This document shows, piece by piece, positions 12,007-23,047 of a stretch of 64,000 bases of DNA (positions are counted from its first letter, which is position 1; each line of letters begins with the position of its first letter). A program made the translations under genes and the position numbers. The notes beneath the pieces were generated by a model. The model saw only the letters and a program-made list of their open reading frames with translations. It made no database searches and was not told the DNA's origin. Source of the stretch: Flaveria trinervia (Eukaryota; Streptophyta; Magnoliopsida; Asterales; Asteraceae); assembly GCA_025506515.1 (NCBI GenBank), contig CM046454.1, forward strand, positions 66,182,445 to 66,246,444. The letters run 5' to 3'.

Positions 12007-13210
12007 CATGTCTCGTCATCATGGAAAGCGTGGAAGTTCCGATCGTAAACTAGCGCCATGATTGCCCAACAATGGCTGCTGTCATCCCAACCATGGTTGC
12101 TGAACTCAATAGCACCTTAATGACCAACTCTAGCAACAACGGTCATGGGGAAAATAGTGCTAACCAAGGGCGCAACAACAAACTTGCACTTTCAAGCACT
12201 TTAGCTCATGTAAACCCACTAGTTTTAGTGGCAAGGAAGGAGCCACTGGTCTTCTTGAGTGGTTGGAGAGCATGGAGAACACCTTCGTCAACTGTGAGTG
12301 TCCCGAGGCACTCAAAGTTCGTTATGCCACTAGCATGTTCCAATAAAGGGCTCTCACCTGGTGGAATAGCGAGACGAGAAATCGTGGGCCCGATGCTATT
12401 CTAGCACTTACATGGGAATAGTTCAAGAACATCGCCATCGCGAAGTTCTGCCCAAGAAGCGAACTGCAAAAGTTGGAAGAGGAATTTTGGAATTTGAAAC
12501 AAAACGATGGTGATCATTTGGCCTACTCAACTAGGCATCATGAGTTGAGTATACTGCTGCCCCATATGGTGGACACTGTCCCCCACAACATCGAGAAGTT
12601 TATCAAGGTGTACCACCCCAAATTCAAGATGCTGTGGTGGGTAGCCGACCCACAACTTTGGAAGAAGCCATTACTATCACCGCTCAACTCACGAGAACCA
12701 TATACGAGCGGGCACCATGTCTGTGAAGGGTGCAAAAAGGTGGAAAAGATGGCTACCGAGGCCGTTAAGGAGACCAAAGCTGAACCGTCCAACAACAACA
12801 ACAACAACAACAAGAAGCGCAAGTTCACATCGGCGCGTAACTATGCTGTGGCTGCACCCAAAACAACCCAAAGACAACTTGTACCTGCGGCTACATCTGT
12901 GGCACAAGTGCCTGGGGCTAGGCTTATGCTGGTCCTCAGCCTATGTGCAACACGTGTAGGTATCATCATCCGGGGAATCAACCATGCCGCATCTGCACCT
13001 TATGCGGTAAATATGGTCATTTGGTGGCGACTTGCCACCGTGCACCTAACAATGCTGCCGTGGTCACAAACCGTGTTTGCTACAACTGTGGGGAACCTGG
13101 TCATTTTCGCCCACAATGCCCTCGTCTTGTGGGTAATGTTCCACAAGCCCGAGGACGTGCTTTCAACATCAACGCTAACCAAGCACAAGCGAACAACGAT
13201 GTGGTGAATG
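12007..13210 (+). pseudogene. gag of gypsy element B (capsid and nucleocapsid)
   Basis: The likely start is the ATG at 12,007, and the frame breaks within 60 bases. The capsid-type retrotransposon gag domain is readable in pieces from about 12,070 to 12,650 (MAAVIPTMVAEL near the start; LQKLEEEFWNLKQ later). A run of AAC codons at about 12,790-12,812 encodes poly-Asn followed by a basic KKRK patch. The nucleocapsid has two canonical C-x2-C-x4-H-x4-C knuckles, CTLCGKYGHLVATC and CYNCGEPGHFRPQC (about 12,990-13,125), preceded by a C-x2-C-x9-C segment. The frame then reads VVNG at the junction with protease, where an 83-bp intron-like insertion begins. Several frameshifts make it non-functional. 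Confidence 0.88.
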
Positions 13211-13293
13211 GTATGTTAACTCACCTTTAACTTTTGTGATCCGATTCTTTTCATACTATACCTATATCGTTAAATACCTTAAAAATTGAACAG
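13211..13293 (+). other. Putative 83-bp intron (introner-like insertion) at the gag/protease junction of B
   Basis: The segment starts GTATGTTAAC and ends TTGAACAG, giving GT-AG borders. Removing it joins gag VVNG to MFLINKTYAYVLFDSG of protease in frame, whereas 83 is not a multiple of three and the segment contains stops. Its GC content is about 30%, plausible for a plant intron, and CTTTAAC or GTTAAAT could serve as branch sites. GGTATGTT occurs at both ends (13,210-13,217 and 13,293-13,300). Related element D has a single uninterrupted GGTATGTT at the same codon positions (40,439-40,446), and element F is also uninterrupted, so this is an insertion with an 8-bp direct duplication. Confidence 0.55.
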
Positions 13294-13640
13294 GTATGTT
13301 CCTTATTAACAAAACTTATGCCTATGTCCTATTTGATTCTGGAGCCGATAAGAGTTTTGTTTCATTAGAGTTTGAAGCCATACTGCTAAGCCACATACGA
13401 AACTAGAAAGACCTCTTACTGTTGAAGTTGCCGATGGAGAACCGATCACCGTTGACGTCATCATTCGTGATTGCATCTTAAGTCTTGACACACATGATTT
13501 TCTTATCGATCTGATCCCTATGAAACTTGGAAGCTTCGACGTCATCATTGGTAGGATTTGTTAGCCAAACACCATGCCGAGATCATTTGTTTCGAGAAGT
13601 GCATCCGTATACCGTTACCTTCTGGTGATACTTTGAAGGT
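13294..13640 (+). pseudogene. Aspartic protease of gypsy element B
   Basis: It reads MFLINKTYAYVLFDSGADKSF, with the catalytic DSG triad (retropepsin type) near 13,337. After about 30 codons the frame shifts. The downstream part is recognisable in another frame as EVADGEPITVDVIIRD and IPMKLGSFDVIIG up to about 13,560. The protease would cut the polyprotein into capsid, RT, RNase H and integrase. The expected DW/DF that follows the IIG motif is lost in the shift. Confidence 0.8.
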
Positions 13641-13680
13641 GTTCGGTGAAAAATCTTCCAAGAGGACTTAAACTCATGTC

Positions 13681-15193
13681 TTGCACTCAAGCCCGAAAAT
13701 GCTTAAGCAAGAAGTATATGGCTTCTTGGCTTATTTGGTCAACACGAAAGTCAAAGGGAAAGAACTTAAGGATGTCCCTATCGTACGAGACTTTCCTGAA
13801 GTATTTCCCGATGACCTTAGTGGTTTACCTTCTGTGCGTGAAGTTGAGTTTAAAATCGAATTGATACCGGGAGCAAATCCCGTGGCTAAGTCACCATATC
13901 GACCTGCACCATCTGAAAGCAAGAACTCTCTAGTCAACTTCAAGAGCTATCCGAGAAGGGTTCATCCGTCCTAGTTCTTCGCCTGGGGTGCACCTGTTCT
14001 TTTCGTGAAAAAGAAAGATGGATCGTTTCGTATGTGCATCGATTATCGTGAGCTAAACAAGCTTACCATAAGAAATCGTTATCTCTTCCTCGCATCGATG
14101 ACTTGTTTGATCAACTTCAAGGAGCTGCCATATTCTCGAAAATTGATCTGCGCTCTGGATATCATCAATTACGAGTTCATGAGGATGACATCCTAAAGAC
14201 CGCGTTCCGTACTCGTTATGGGCACTATGAGTTTATGGTGATGCCTTTTGGTTTAACCAATGCTCCTGCTGTTTTCATGGATCTCATGAACTGAGTATGC
14301 AAGCCTTATCTAGACAAGTTTGTGATCGTTTTCATTGATGACATACTTATCTACTCTAAATCCAACGCCGATCATGAATTGCATTTGAGATTGGTTCTTG
14401 AGTTGTTGAAGAAAGAGCAATTGTACGCGAAGTTCTCGAAGTGTGACTTCTGGCTCGAGGAAGTTCAATTTCTAGGACATGTGGTGAATAGCCAAGGAAT
14501 TCACGTTGATCCTGCAAAGGTGGAAGCTGTAAAGAATGGTGTGTTCCTACTACTCCTACCGAAGTTCGTTCCTTTCTTGGACTTGCTGGTTACTATCGGC
14601 GATTCATTGCCAACTTTTCAAGAATCACGAAACCACTCACTTCTTTGACACAAAAGAATAAACCGTTCGAGTGGGGTTCCAAGCAAGAAGAAGCTTTTGA
14701 AGCGCTAAAGCACAAGTTGTGCAATGCTCCTATCTTGACCCTGGCCGATGGAAATGACGACTTCACCGTGTATTATGATGCATCTAAACAAGGCCTTGGT
14801 TGTGTTCTTATGCAACGAGGGAAGGTCATAGCTTATGCGTCGAGACAATTGAAGGTTCACGAGGTGAATTACACAACTCATGATCTCGAGCTTGGTGCTG
14901 TTGTATTTGCTTTGAAGATTTGGAGACACTACTTGTATGGTACACAATGCATAGTCTACACCGATCACAAAAGCCTTCAACACGTTTTCAATCAAAAAGA
15001 TCTCAATATGAGACAACGTCATTGGGTGAAGTTAATTAGTGATTACGATTGTGACATTCGTTACCATCCTGGTAAAGCAAATGTTGTAGCCGATGCACTA
15101 AGCCGAAAGATTCACAACAAGATGATCTCATTCCAAGAAATTCGTGATCGACGTCAATGGTTTGACACTTTGGGTGAGTTCGATACTGAGATC
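13681..15193 (+). pseudogene. Reverse transcriptase and RNase H of gypsy element B
   Basis: The RT begins around ELIPGANPVAKSPYR (13,859 on). It continues with KKDGSFRMCIDYRELNKL (14,005 on), IDLRSGYHQLRVHEDDI (14,145 on), GHYEFMVMPFGLTNAPAVF and the catalytic FIDD box at 14,331-14,342. RNase H (14,645-15,196) shows TVYYDASKQGLGCVLMQ, YTDHKSLQHVF and RYHPGKANVVADALSR. An internal TGA at 14,292-14,294 replaces the usual Arg of the MNRVC-like motif, consistent with CGA to TGA deamination. Frameshifts occur near 13,930, 14,100 and 14,540. Confidence 0.92.
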
Positions 15194-16637
15194 TGACTAG
15201 ATGTCAACGAGACTACCGTACTGCTACAAAACTTGAGAATAGATAGTGACATCGAGTCTAGTATTTTGGAGGCTCAACAAGTGGTGCAACAAGAAGGAAT
15301 AATGAAGGATGAACTGGAGCCTAATCTTTTAACCCAATTGGAAACGAAACCCAATGGGTTGATGTACTTTGCAAATCGAATTTGGATTCCAAATCGCGAT
15401 AACCTTCGTACCTTTATCATGAATGAGGCTCATCAAACTCGTTATTCTATTCATCCTGGTTCCGATAAGATGTACATGGATCTACGTGGTCAATATTGGT
15501 GGCCTGGAATGAAGAAAGATATAGCGGCATATGTAGCTAAGTGCCTCACGTGTACGAAGGTCAAAGCCGAACATCAACGTCCGAGTGGATTACTTGAGCA
15601 ACCCGAGATCCCTATGTGGAAGTGGGAACACATATCCATGGACTTCATAACCAAGCTACCCCGAACCTCTCAAGGACATGATAGCATATGGGTGATCATT
15701 GATCGATTGACCAAATCGGCATATTTTATACCCATACGTGACACTTACAAGACATCATGGTTAGCTTGTATATACGTTGATGAGATTGTAAGTCGTCATG
15801 GGGTACCTCTGCATATCATATCCGACCGAGATGCTCGTTTTACTTCGCATTTTTGGTCGTCTATACAAGAACTTTTGGGTACTCAATTGGACTTAAGCAC
15901 GGCTTACCATCCTCAAACTGATGGTCAAACCGAGCGAACGATCCAAACCTTGGAGGATTTGCTACGCCTTTGTGTTCTTGACTTTGGTGGTGATTGGGAT
16001 ACGCATCTACCGCTCGCGGAATTTTCGTATAACAATAGTTATCACTCAAGTATCAAGATGGCACCGTTTGAAGCACTTTATGGTTGTAAATGTCTTTCAC
16101 CGATCTGTTGGACCGACATTGGTGAAAACTTCATCACTGGTCCTGAACTTATACAAGAGACGACCGATAAAGTTTCTGTTATCCGCAAGAACCTTGAAGT
16201 GGCGAGAAGTCGTCAAAAGAGTTATGCTGACAAGCGACGCAAGCCATTGGAATTCCAAGTTGGGGAGATGGTTCTTCTAAAGGTCTCACCGTGGAAGGGT
16301 GTTGTTCGCTTTGGAAAGAAGGGCAAATTGGCTCCAAGATTGTAGGACCTTTCGAAATTCTAAAAAGGATTGGAAAGTGGCTTATAAACTGGAACTACCT
16401 TCCGACTTTAGTGGAATTCATCCTGTGTTCCACGTCTCAAATTTGAGAAAGTGTTTGGCCGACGAAAGTCTGTATGTTCTGCTGGAAGACATTCAGATCG
16501 ACGAGTCCTTGCATTTCGTCGAGAAACCTGTTGAAATCATGGATCGCATAATGAAGAAGACTAGAACTACAACAACCCCAATTGTCAAGGTTCGTTGGGA
16601 AAATAAACGTGGCGCTGAATTTACCTTGGGAACGTGA
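15194..16637 (+). pseudogene. Integrase and chromodomain-like tail of gypsy element B
   Basis: One frame is open from 15,233 to 16,345. It has the zinc-binding HHCC region (H-PGSDKMYMDLRGQYWWPGM, CLTCTKVKAEHQ) and the DDE core with ISMDFITKLP, IISDRDARFTSHFW and HPQTDGQTERTIQTLED. A GKKGKLAPR segment comes after the core, and a one-base shift near 16,345 breaks the GPFEIL motif. The tail (16,346-16,637) holds HPVFHVSNLRKCLAD and a chromodomain-like end, PVEIMDRIMKK...TPIVKVRWENKRGAEFT. Such tails are known to direct chromovirus integration to heterochromatin. The integrase core is the best preserved enzyme domain of B. Confidence 0.92.
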
Positions 16638-16712
16638 GGAGCACATGAAGAAAAGATACCCATTCTTATTTGTATAGTTTCATTTCTTTTAATTTTGGGA
16701 CGAAATCTTTTT

Positions 16713-16725
16713 AAGTTGGGGAGAC
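16713..16725 (+). other. Polypurine tract of B
   Basis: AAGTTGGGGAGAC lies immediately before the 3' LTR start TGTAACATC. The upstream GGGACGAAATC is characteristic of this gypsy clade. Confidence 0.85.
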
Positions 16726-19184
16726 TGTAACATCTCGTATTTCTGTTAACTAAAAGTTAACCTCGTTTATTCTTATAGTGTTCATTGTTGCAATTTATAA
16801 AAGTCATGAATTATGCAAGCTTATTTCTTTATTTGTCTTTAATTATACAAAGGTGATGATAAAGCTAAAAATTGTAATAATAATAATATTAACAATAGTA
16901 ATATAATAATAAAAAATAATATTGTTAGTAATAATAAAAAATTATAGTTACAAAACTTAACAAAGTTTTAAAACTTTAAGTAATTAAAGTTTGGGGGTTT
17001 AATTGCAAAATTAGAAACTTTCATTAATAGCTTTATACATAAAATGATAAATAATAAACTAGAGGGGCTAAATGTGCAATTAACCAAAATTAAATTCCCC
17101 CCCATTTACCCGTATTTCCGGCGAGAGGAGGCCGGCGCCTCCGGCCGAACTCCGGCGATGCCAAAACGGCCCTTTTAGCCACGATATTGACCCAAAAACC
17201 GTTTCGAATCGTACGTGAACTTAATTCGAACCTTAATGCGGTTAATATTGGGGTTTAAACGCCGAATGATACCCAATCGAGTGAGTAACCATAGCATCAT
17301 AAACCCATAACCGTTCGGGTATTAAATCTCAATTATAATTTAATTAATCGAACATGAACGATCATATACCTATTCCTAATCGAACTCAACACTCAATTTC
17401 ACCTTAAACCAACACAAGCATCACTTTCGATTACCCCTTCAAAGTCACAACCTGCAACACCCGTAGACCTCATCTCGAGCTTGTTAACTTGCAATTAACA
17501 GAGGGCTTCTCATCGTTAGAGTCACTAGAAGCTTACTGTAAAAGGAATTCGAATCTTATCGACGATTGCACCTTGAATCAATTTCTCCTCGATCGCAACT
17601 TAGGTTCATAACGTGAACATCGAATACCGAACGAATCGAGTAAGTTAAACACATGCTTATGCTCGGTTTTTCATGGGGAACAAAAGCCCCATGATTTCAA
17701 TTATTTAAAATCGAATTACACTTCGATTTAGAATCAAATGATTCTAGGGTTTATATGGGAATTGGGGTTTTCATTCGCAATGGTTTTTAAGATTTAAAAC
17801 AAGGTTACAAACGCGGCTAGAAGCCTGGTTCACTGGTTAAGACATTGTTCCCCCATACATGAGGTCACGGGTTCGAACCCGGGCACCTCATGTAAATTTC
17901 TTTTAAAGCATTTTTGGCTTAAAATTAAATATAGAAAATTTATAATAATTATAAAAATGACTTTTTTAAACCCCAAATATTTTTAAAGTCATCTAAATAT
18001 TTCTTAAAAATTTATTCTTGTAAAACATTTTAATATTTTAATGTAAAATTATTTACAAAAGTTATAATTAAACATTTTTTTATAAAAATTAGATTGTTAT
18101 ATAATACTTAAAGGTATTAAATTAATATTAGACCTTATGTTTAAGGATTTATCATGATAATTATAGAACTTAAATATAATTTTATAAATAAAATCACAAG
18201 TTATTTACAAAGGATCAAGTTTCTTAAAAATAAATTTTATAAATTTCATAAATGGTATTTTTATAAGAATTTATTAACTTTATAAAAATTCCCAAAATTC
18301 TACTACCCTAGTTCATGTTAACACGTTAATGTTATATTAACCTAAATCTTATAATATTTATATATTTAGGTGCCTTGTGACGTTTTATCTTGGAACGACG
18401 TATATTATTCTTATTGATTCTCATTATATACTTATTTGACATGTGAGTTTTCCTTGCCCCTTTTTACATTTTTCACACTATTTTGGGGTGAAACATGATA
18501 CTTATACATCGTACACTTATAAACATTTGAGACTTGTAATGCACTTGCAATTCATCTTTATGTTTTGTCATGGTTATTTGTGTGTTGTAAGTGATTATAT
18601 GAGATACATAGTTTGTTTACAATCATTAACTATTGCTAGCCTGGCGACGTCTTAGATCTTTGGGCCTGAAAAGCCTATTTGGTGCTAAAGCCGAGGTATT
18701 AACGGCTCCTGATGACGTATGCTTGTTCATCATGGGAACCAAATACACTTAGCCAATCTTATATACTTGTAATCAAGTCGAGGTTTGGTTGTAACGATAT
18801 GTGTTCTATAACCTTACTTGCTTATGACCTATGACATGAATTGCTACTTGTAACTTTATCTTATTATGTATGAAAACCTTGGAAACTCACCAACTATTTA
18901 TAGTTGACCCTTTTATTTTTATCATGTTTCAGGAAATCTCCAAGTTTAAAGAGGACCTTTAAAGCTTGCAATAAAACTAGGACTTGGACCTAGTTTAATA
19001 AATTAAAATGTTATGTCATGTTTTGATTTATGTTTGAACTTATTTCATGTTTGATACTTATGTTTGTATTTTCCTTTTGAAACTTATAATTTTAATATTT
19101 ACATTTAATTATAGCATGATGTGGTTGTGAACAATCTTAACCCTCACATCTCGACGTTTCCGCTGTCAAGGTTGGGGTGTGACA
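16726..19184 (+). repeat. 3' LTR of element B
   Basis: It starts TGTAACATCTCG and ends GGTTGGGGTGTGACA. It matches the 5' LTR along its whole length apart from small indels and substitutions, including the GC-rich island (about 17,112-17,165) and the tRNA-like module, in which box A is at 17,826-17,836 and box B GGTTCGAACCC at 17,870-17,880. The terminal CA is intact here. Confidence 0.93.
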
Positions 19185-19189
19185 ACAAC
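19185..19189. repeat. Target site duplication of element B, right copy
   Basis: ACAAC, identical to 8,840-8,844. Beyond it the gag of element A continues without loss. Confidence 0.95.
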
Positions 19190-19551
19190 TTTTTGGCCTG
19201 CTTGTTTCTTAAAAAATTGGTGAAAGATGTCTTTCGGGATTGACTGAGTCAGCTAGGCATAAACTTTCTTCTTAGCGTTGAAGAGTATCTTCTGAGCCTT
19301 GCTCATTCCACCCAACGTTAACTTTACTCCATTTGCGCTTACTGGTACCGTGTACCAGTCTCTATAGAAGTCCAGAGATTTGGATCCACTCCATTTAGGT
19401 AAATCCCGAACCGCTGTTTCCATTATGGATAGTCATCCAACATTATAAGCTTTGGCGGTTTATTGTTATTTCCTATCTCATTCTCCAGAAGCCGAAGGTT
19501 CTGGATGTGTGAGTCCTTCCCAGCAATAAACGTAGACAATTGATCTTTCAT
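19190..19551 (-). pseudogene. gag of copia element A, N-terminal part
   Basis: The start chosen is the ATG at 19,551 on the minus strand (MKDQLSTFIAG), just after the motif-rich leader. The product has NNNKPPKLIMLDDYP followed by WKQRFGIYLNG, the typical start of the UBN2 or DUF4219 type gag of copia elements. A TAA at 19,423-19,425 falls between them, where the family usually has a Lys codon. The frame continues to the insertion point of B and resumes at 8,839. Confidence 0.78.
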
Positions 19552-19574
19552 TTGTATAGACTTTGTACTTTGAG

Positions 19575-19830
19575 AACATGACAGCTTCAATCGTGCGAAT
19601 GGACAATGCGTATGGATCACTCGTGCAATTGAAGAGTGCGAATGAATTCAATCATACGATTGGATTCAGTCGTGCGTATGCACAAGTCGAATGAAGTCAA
19701 ACCACTAAAGTTGTTCAATCGTGTGAATAGAGGATACGACTGAGTTCAGTCGTGTGGATGGAGTGTGCGAATGATTTCAATTGTACGAATGAGCTATTCG
19801 TGCGACTGAAGGCTGTTGTGTTTGGAAAAA
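19575..19830. repeat. Motif array in the leader of element A
   Basis: About nine degenerate copies of the TCAGTCGTGCGA-type motif, in both orientations, lie between the PBS and the gag start. This places the family motif in the transcribed leader as well as in the LTR and the ORF3 spacer. Confidence 0.75.
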
Positions 19831-20021
19831 TCGAATTTTTGGCACTTAGACAGGAATTACGATTTACCCAGAAACCCTAATCTGCCTTATGACAAAAACT
19901 TCAACTTTAATGCCTGGAAACGTCGAAAAACACCTGTGGACTAAAAAAGATGACTCTTTTGAGTTAAAATGTGAGTCTTGACACATTTCTAATTAAATCA
20001 AATGCAAAATCAAGAGCCAAA

Positions 20022-20033
20022 GCTCTGATGCCA
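20022..20033 (-). other. Primer-binding site of element A
   Basis: On the minus strand it reads TGGCATCAGAGC, one base off the usual initiator-Met TGGTATCAGAGC, two bases inside the LTR end. Confidence 0.85.
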
Positions 20034-20035
20034 CT

Positions 20036-20627
20036 TGTCAGGACCGTGTACGTACGGAATACTAACAGATCTGCGTTTATACCGAATCAAATAATGTGGA
20101 ATCCTATTTGATTGGCGATCCAATCAGTGAGAACGATTACCCGATCGATATAAGATTGAAACTAAATGTTATAAAAGAATATAGATCGATCAAGAATGAT
20201 CTATGAACTTGGACAGGCTTCCTTGGACGTTCTAGACGGCTAGAGTTCGTGAGAATATCAAGTGTTACCAATTCTTAAGTTTTTCCACGAATTAAGTGGT
20301 GTTTATAGGTTAGGGGTTTCCATTCGTGCGACTGAACCATTAGCATGGTTCAGTCGTGTGACTGAATCATGTAATTGAGTCATACGCACGACTGAAGGTT
20401 CAGTCGTGCGATTGAGTCAATCTTATGTCTCAATCGTACGACTGATCCAGTCTCCTGGTTCAATAGTGCGACTGGTCCATAAGCATTTATGCGTATGGTC
20501 CATGAGTATGTGCCATTAGCATGAATACTCATCCGTCTATGTTGAATACATTTCTCAATCATTACTGACCTAGAATTGTGTACAACAACCTCAAACCTAT
20601 ATAGTATGTTCATTATATTTTAACACA
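20036..20627 (-). repeat. 5' LTR of copia element A (right edge approximate)
   Basis: On the minus strand the LTR ends CGGTCCTGACA next to the PBS. It probably begins TGTGTTAAAATATAATG at 20,627, giving about 592 bp. The interior (20,322-20,480) carries about seven copies of the family motif (for example TTCAGTCGTGCGATTGAG). The partner LTR lies outside the window, so the right edge rests only on the TG start and a plausible flanking ATAAT. Confidence 0.65.
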
Positions 20628-21503
20628 ATAATAATATCACATATTAAACATTATAAACATCAACCACATATTATATTTCATTGAACCCATTCATTACATA
20701 TGTGTAAGACATGAAAGACTTTTACATTTAAGCTCATAAACTAAGTACATATGTATCTACACATCTAATCATAAAGTTTTTTATGAACCTTACATACACT
20801 AGCATGAAAACAACTCGTTCAACTCTTATATAACTCATACCCATTCGTGAGAGCATGACCTACCATAAACTTGAACCCATGATAAACCACTACAAGCATT
20901 ACAAACAAAGGAACAGGAACATCCAGATACACACGCATGGGAGCACACACATACCCAACCACACAACCCACACTACCCAATTAAAAAACCCTTAAAACTC
21001 ATACCTTAATAGAAAAGAAACATAAACAAAACACACACACAATCACAGTTCACACACTTATACACATCAGAACACACACATAATACATGCATACTCTCGA
21101 CGAAAAGAGAAGCACACACGTAAATATATCGCACAGCCCGCATACACACGAGAGGAACATACACACACACACATACTCAAAGGGCATACATACGATTAAT
21201 ACCCACATAATACAGAAACTACCACCAAACCCATACATCGTGCACTGCCAACTCACTATAACCACCTTACTGGCACCATTATTCTCGTCCCTTACATTGC
21301 GCAAGGTAACCGAAGTCCGAACCTAAAACCATGACGTAACAATATACGAGTCACAAGAGAACAAAGTTACCATTAGGCTACTATGGGTGAGAAGTACACG
21401 CGACAACCAAAAAAATAATGGTGATCAATGGCTACAATGATCGACAAGTTCGACTAAGGTATTGCGTAAGGGCGAAATTTTCGAGAGACTCACGGTTGCA
21501 CAT
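20628..21503. other. Low-complexity intergenic sequence, CA-rich
   Basis: No element ends or protein resemblance seen. The part at about 20,915-21,190 is rich in ACACAC and CATACA runs. Open frames here are by-products of this composition. Confidence 0.55.
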
Positions 21504-21511
21504 GTAGGGTG
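21504..21511. repeat. 8-bp duplication, left copy (hAT-like element)
   Basis: GTAGGGTG, repeated at 22,312-22,319 around the 800-bp element. Confidence 0.6.
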
Positions 21512-22311
21512 CTCTGAAGCACCGAAGCGGCCCAAACCCTACAGTACCCGTTTCGGGTACTTGGTGGAAGCGGAAATGTGTATGAAACGCCTAAGCAATG
21601 TTTCTATCGCGCTTCGGTTTCGGGGGTACCGTACCGGGACGTTTTGAGGGAGTTTTGGTGGAGTTTCGCAAGGTGCAGTGATGCGGTGCGAAATGCTTTA
21701 ATTTTGAGTTTGAGTAAGACGGTTGCTTCTTAGAAACATTACGATGTTCTGAAGATGTTAAGTTGCAGGTTTCATGGAGGAGATGAGTTGGAGAAGATGC
21801 ATTGCAAGGAGAAAAGAGTAAATTTTTTAATAGACTAGTTCTGATTAAAAACAATTAAATAATAAAAGTAAGTGCAACCAACTTTTGTTTTTTCTGATTT
21901 ATTTTTACTTTTTGCTTTTACCCATGTTGTAGCAGATAGTGGGTAAAAAACAACAATGAACATTATATTTTCTTTTCTTTTTGGTTTTTCCTCATCTCAT
22001 CCTTTCAAACCTTTTAAATATTTTTTTGATATTTTTCTTTTTACATGTTCAAATTGTTTGATATGTAAGTTTGTATAACTTGTAATTGTGTTTTTCTGTT
22101 TACATATATTTTATAAATTATAAATAAATGTGTGATAAATATGTTTGTATGTTTATATATTCATTATTTTAAAAATTGTTTGATATATTTTTAATTTTTT
22201 ATATATTTTTTGGCCGTCCCTTTGCCGTACCCGTATCTAGTATTTTTGATATTTGCCGTTCCCCATACTGTCCCCGTACCCCCCTCCAGTACCCGTTCTG
22301 GTGCTACATAA
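21512..22311. mobile_element. Putative non-autonomous hAT-like DNA transposon, 800 bp
   Basis: The left end reads CTCTGAAGCACCGAAGCGG. The right end, reverse complemented, reads TTATGTAGCACCAGAACGGG. The two share AGCACC-(A)GAA-CGG with several terminal mismatches, so the terminal inverted repeats are imperfect. GTAGGGTG flanks both sides exactly; 8 bp is the duplication length of hAT elements. Subterminal GTACCCGT/ACGGGTAC-type repeats cluster at both ends, also usual for hAT. I see no transposase coding; the interior is AT-rich with T-runs, so it would depend on an autonomous relative. The outermost bases are uncertain. Confidence 0.6.
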
Positions 22312-22319
22312 GTAGGGTG
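22312..22319. repeat. 8-bp duplication, right copy (hAT-like element)
   Basis: GTAGGGTG, identical to 21,504-21,511. Confidence 0.6.
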
Positions 22320-22604
22320 GCTGCCAGTTTTTCCTGATTACAAGAAGGGCTGGCTAATGGAGGATTCAAGATGGAAATGGTACACAACAGGGAGGTTTGT
22401 GGCAATTTTAGGGTTGTCGAAGAAGGGAAGATGGTGAGATGGTCGATGGGGGTCGGTTATATACTTTGCATCCATAAAACTTGCACATAAGTCTTCAAAA
22501 CTTATATACCTTTTCATTTTTGGTTAATTTAGTTGAATGGATTTAATGTTGACTACTAAAATTAATTTAAATAAATAAAAAAATAAATTTTTATATATAT
22601 ACAC

Positions 22605-22666
<62 letters not shown>

Positions 22667-23047
22667 CTGTATTAAATATCAAAGAGATTGGGTAATGGTA
22701 ACAATGTTAACCTGAAAAACACGAGATGTCATAGATACTATCTTACTATCGTTGGATATTTTTGTGCTTTTTCTTGAACGAAGGATCTATGGCAAGAACC
22801 TTAGATGTGCTTGGGGACACTTGGTTTATTGCTTCCGGTTACATAACCCTAAGTGAAGATTTCAGGAACTGAGATTTGTTGGAGTACCCTAACTTGGGTG
22901 CCCATCTAGTGAGATCGTTTCATCTTTGTCTTTTTTCATTCTTGCATTTATAATTTCTGTTATCTTGTTAAATATTTTTTATCTGAGTTAGGGGTACCAA
23001 CATTTGTTGATCAAAATAGAGAGAGCCATCCCCTTTTTTAAGTGTTG
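22320..23047. other. Unassigned intergenic sequence
   Basis: Contains a compound (TA)n, (CATA)n, (AT)n, (GT)n microsatellite at about 22,592-22,667. A short frame at about 22,791-22,889 (MARTLDVLGDTWF...) has no family I recognise. Nothing else is supported. Confidence 0.5.

Larger units (their letters stand above)
8845..19184 (+). mobile_element. Element B: complete Ty3/gypsy chromovirus (Tekay/Del-like) inserted in gag of A
   Basis: It has two LTRs of about 2.43 and 2.46 kb, an initiator-Met PBS, a gag-PR-RT-RH-INT order (typical of gypsy), a C-terminal chromodomain-like tail, a polypurine tract and a perfect 5-bp duplication ACAAC. Total length is 10,340 bp. The order RT-RH-INT and the chromodomain-type end place it among chromoviruses; the long LTRs and domain style suggest the Tekay/Del clade. 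Coding frames carry multiple stops and frameshifts, so the copy is not autonomous today, but its structure is full length. Confidence 0.95.
1..20627 (-). mobile_element. Element A: Sirevirus-like Ty1/copia retrotransposon, left end outside window
   Basis: Reading the minus strand from right to left: 5' LTR (20,036-20,627), primer-binding site, leader with motif repeats, gag, pol in copia order (protease, integrase, RT, RNase H), a 2.6-kb spacer, then a third ORF running off the window at base 1. The 3' LTR is therefore to the left of the window. The element is interrupted by gypsy element B at 8,845-19,184. Excluding B, about 10.3 kb is visible, which fits the large size of Sireviruses, copia elements known for extra ORFs and motif-rich non-coding parts. 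The right LTR edge is tentative because the partner LTR is not visible. Frameshifts and stops throughout show the copy is dead. Confidence 0.85.

Noticed and set aside
18443..18655. 70-codon frame in the 3' LTR of B
   Set aside because: Lies wholly in LTR sequence and is not preserved in the 5' LTR.
21050..21326. Open frames on both strands in CA-rich sequence
   Set aside because: They consist of Thr/His or Cys/Val runs produced by ACAC-type composition.
22791..22889. Host exon
   Set aside because: Only one short frame, no recognised family, no supporting splice structure.
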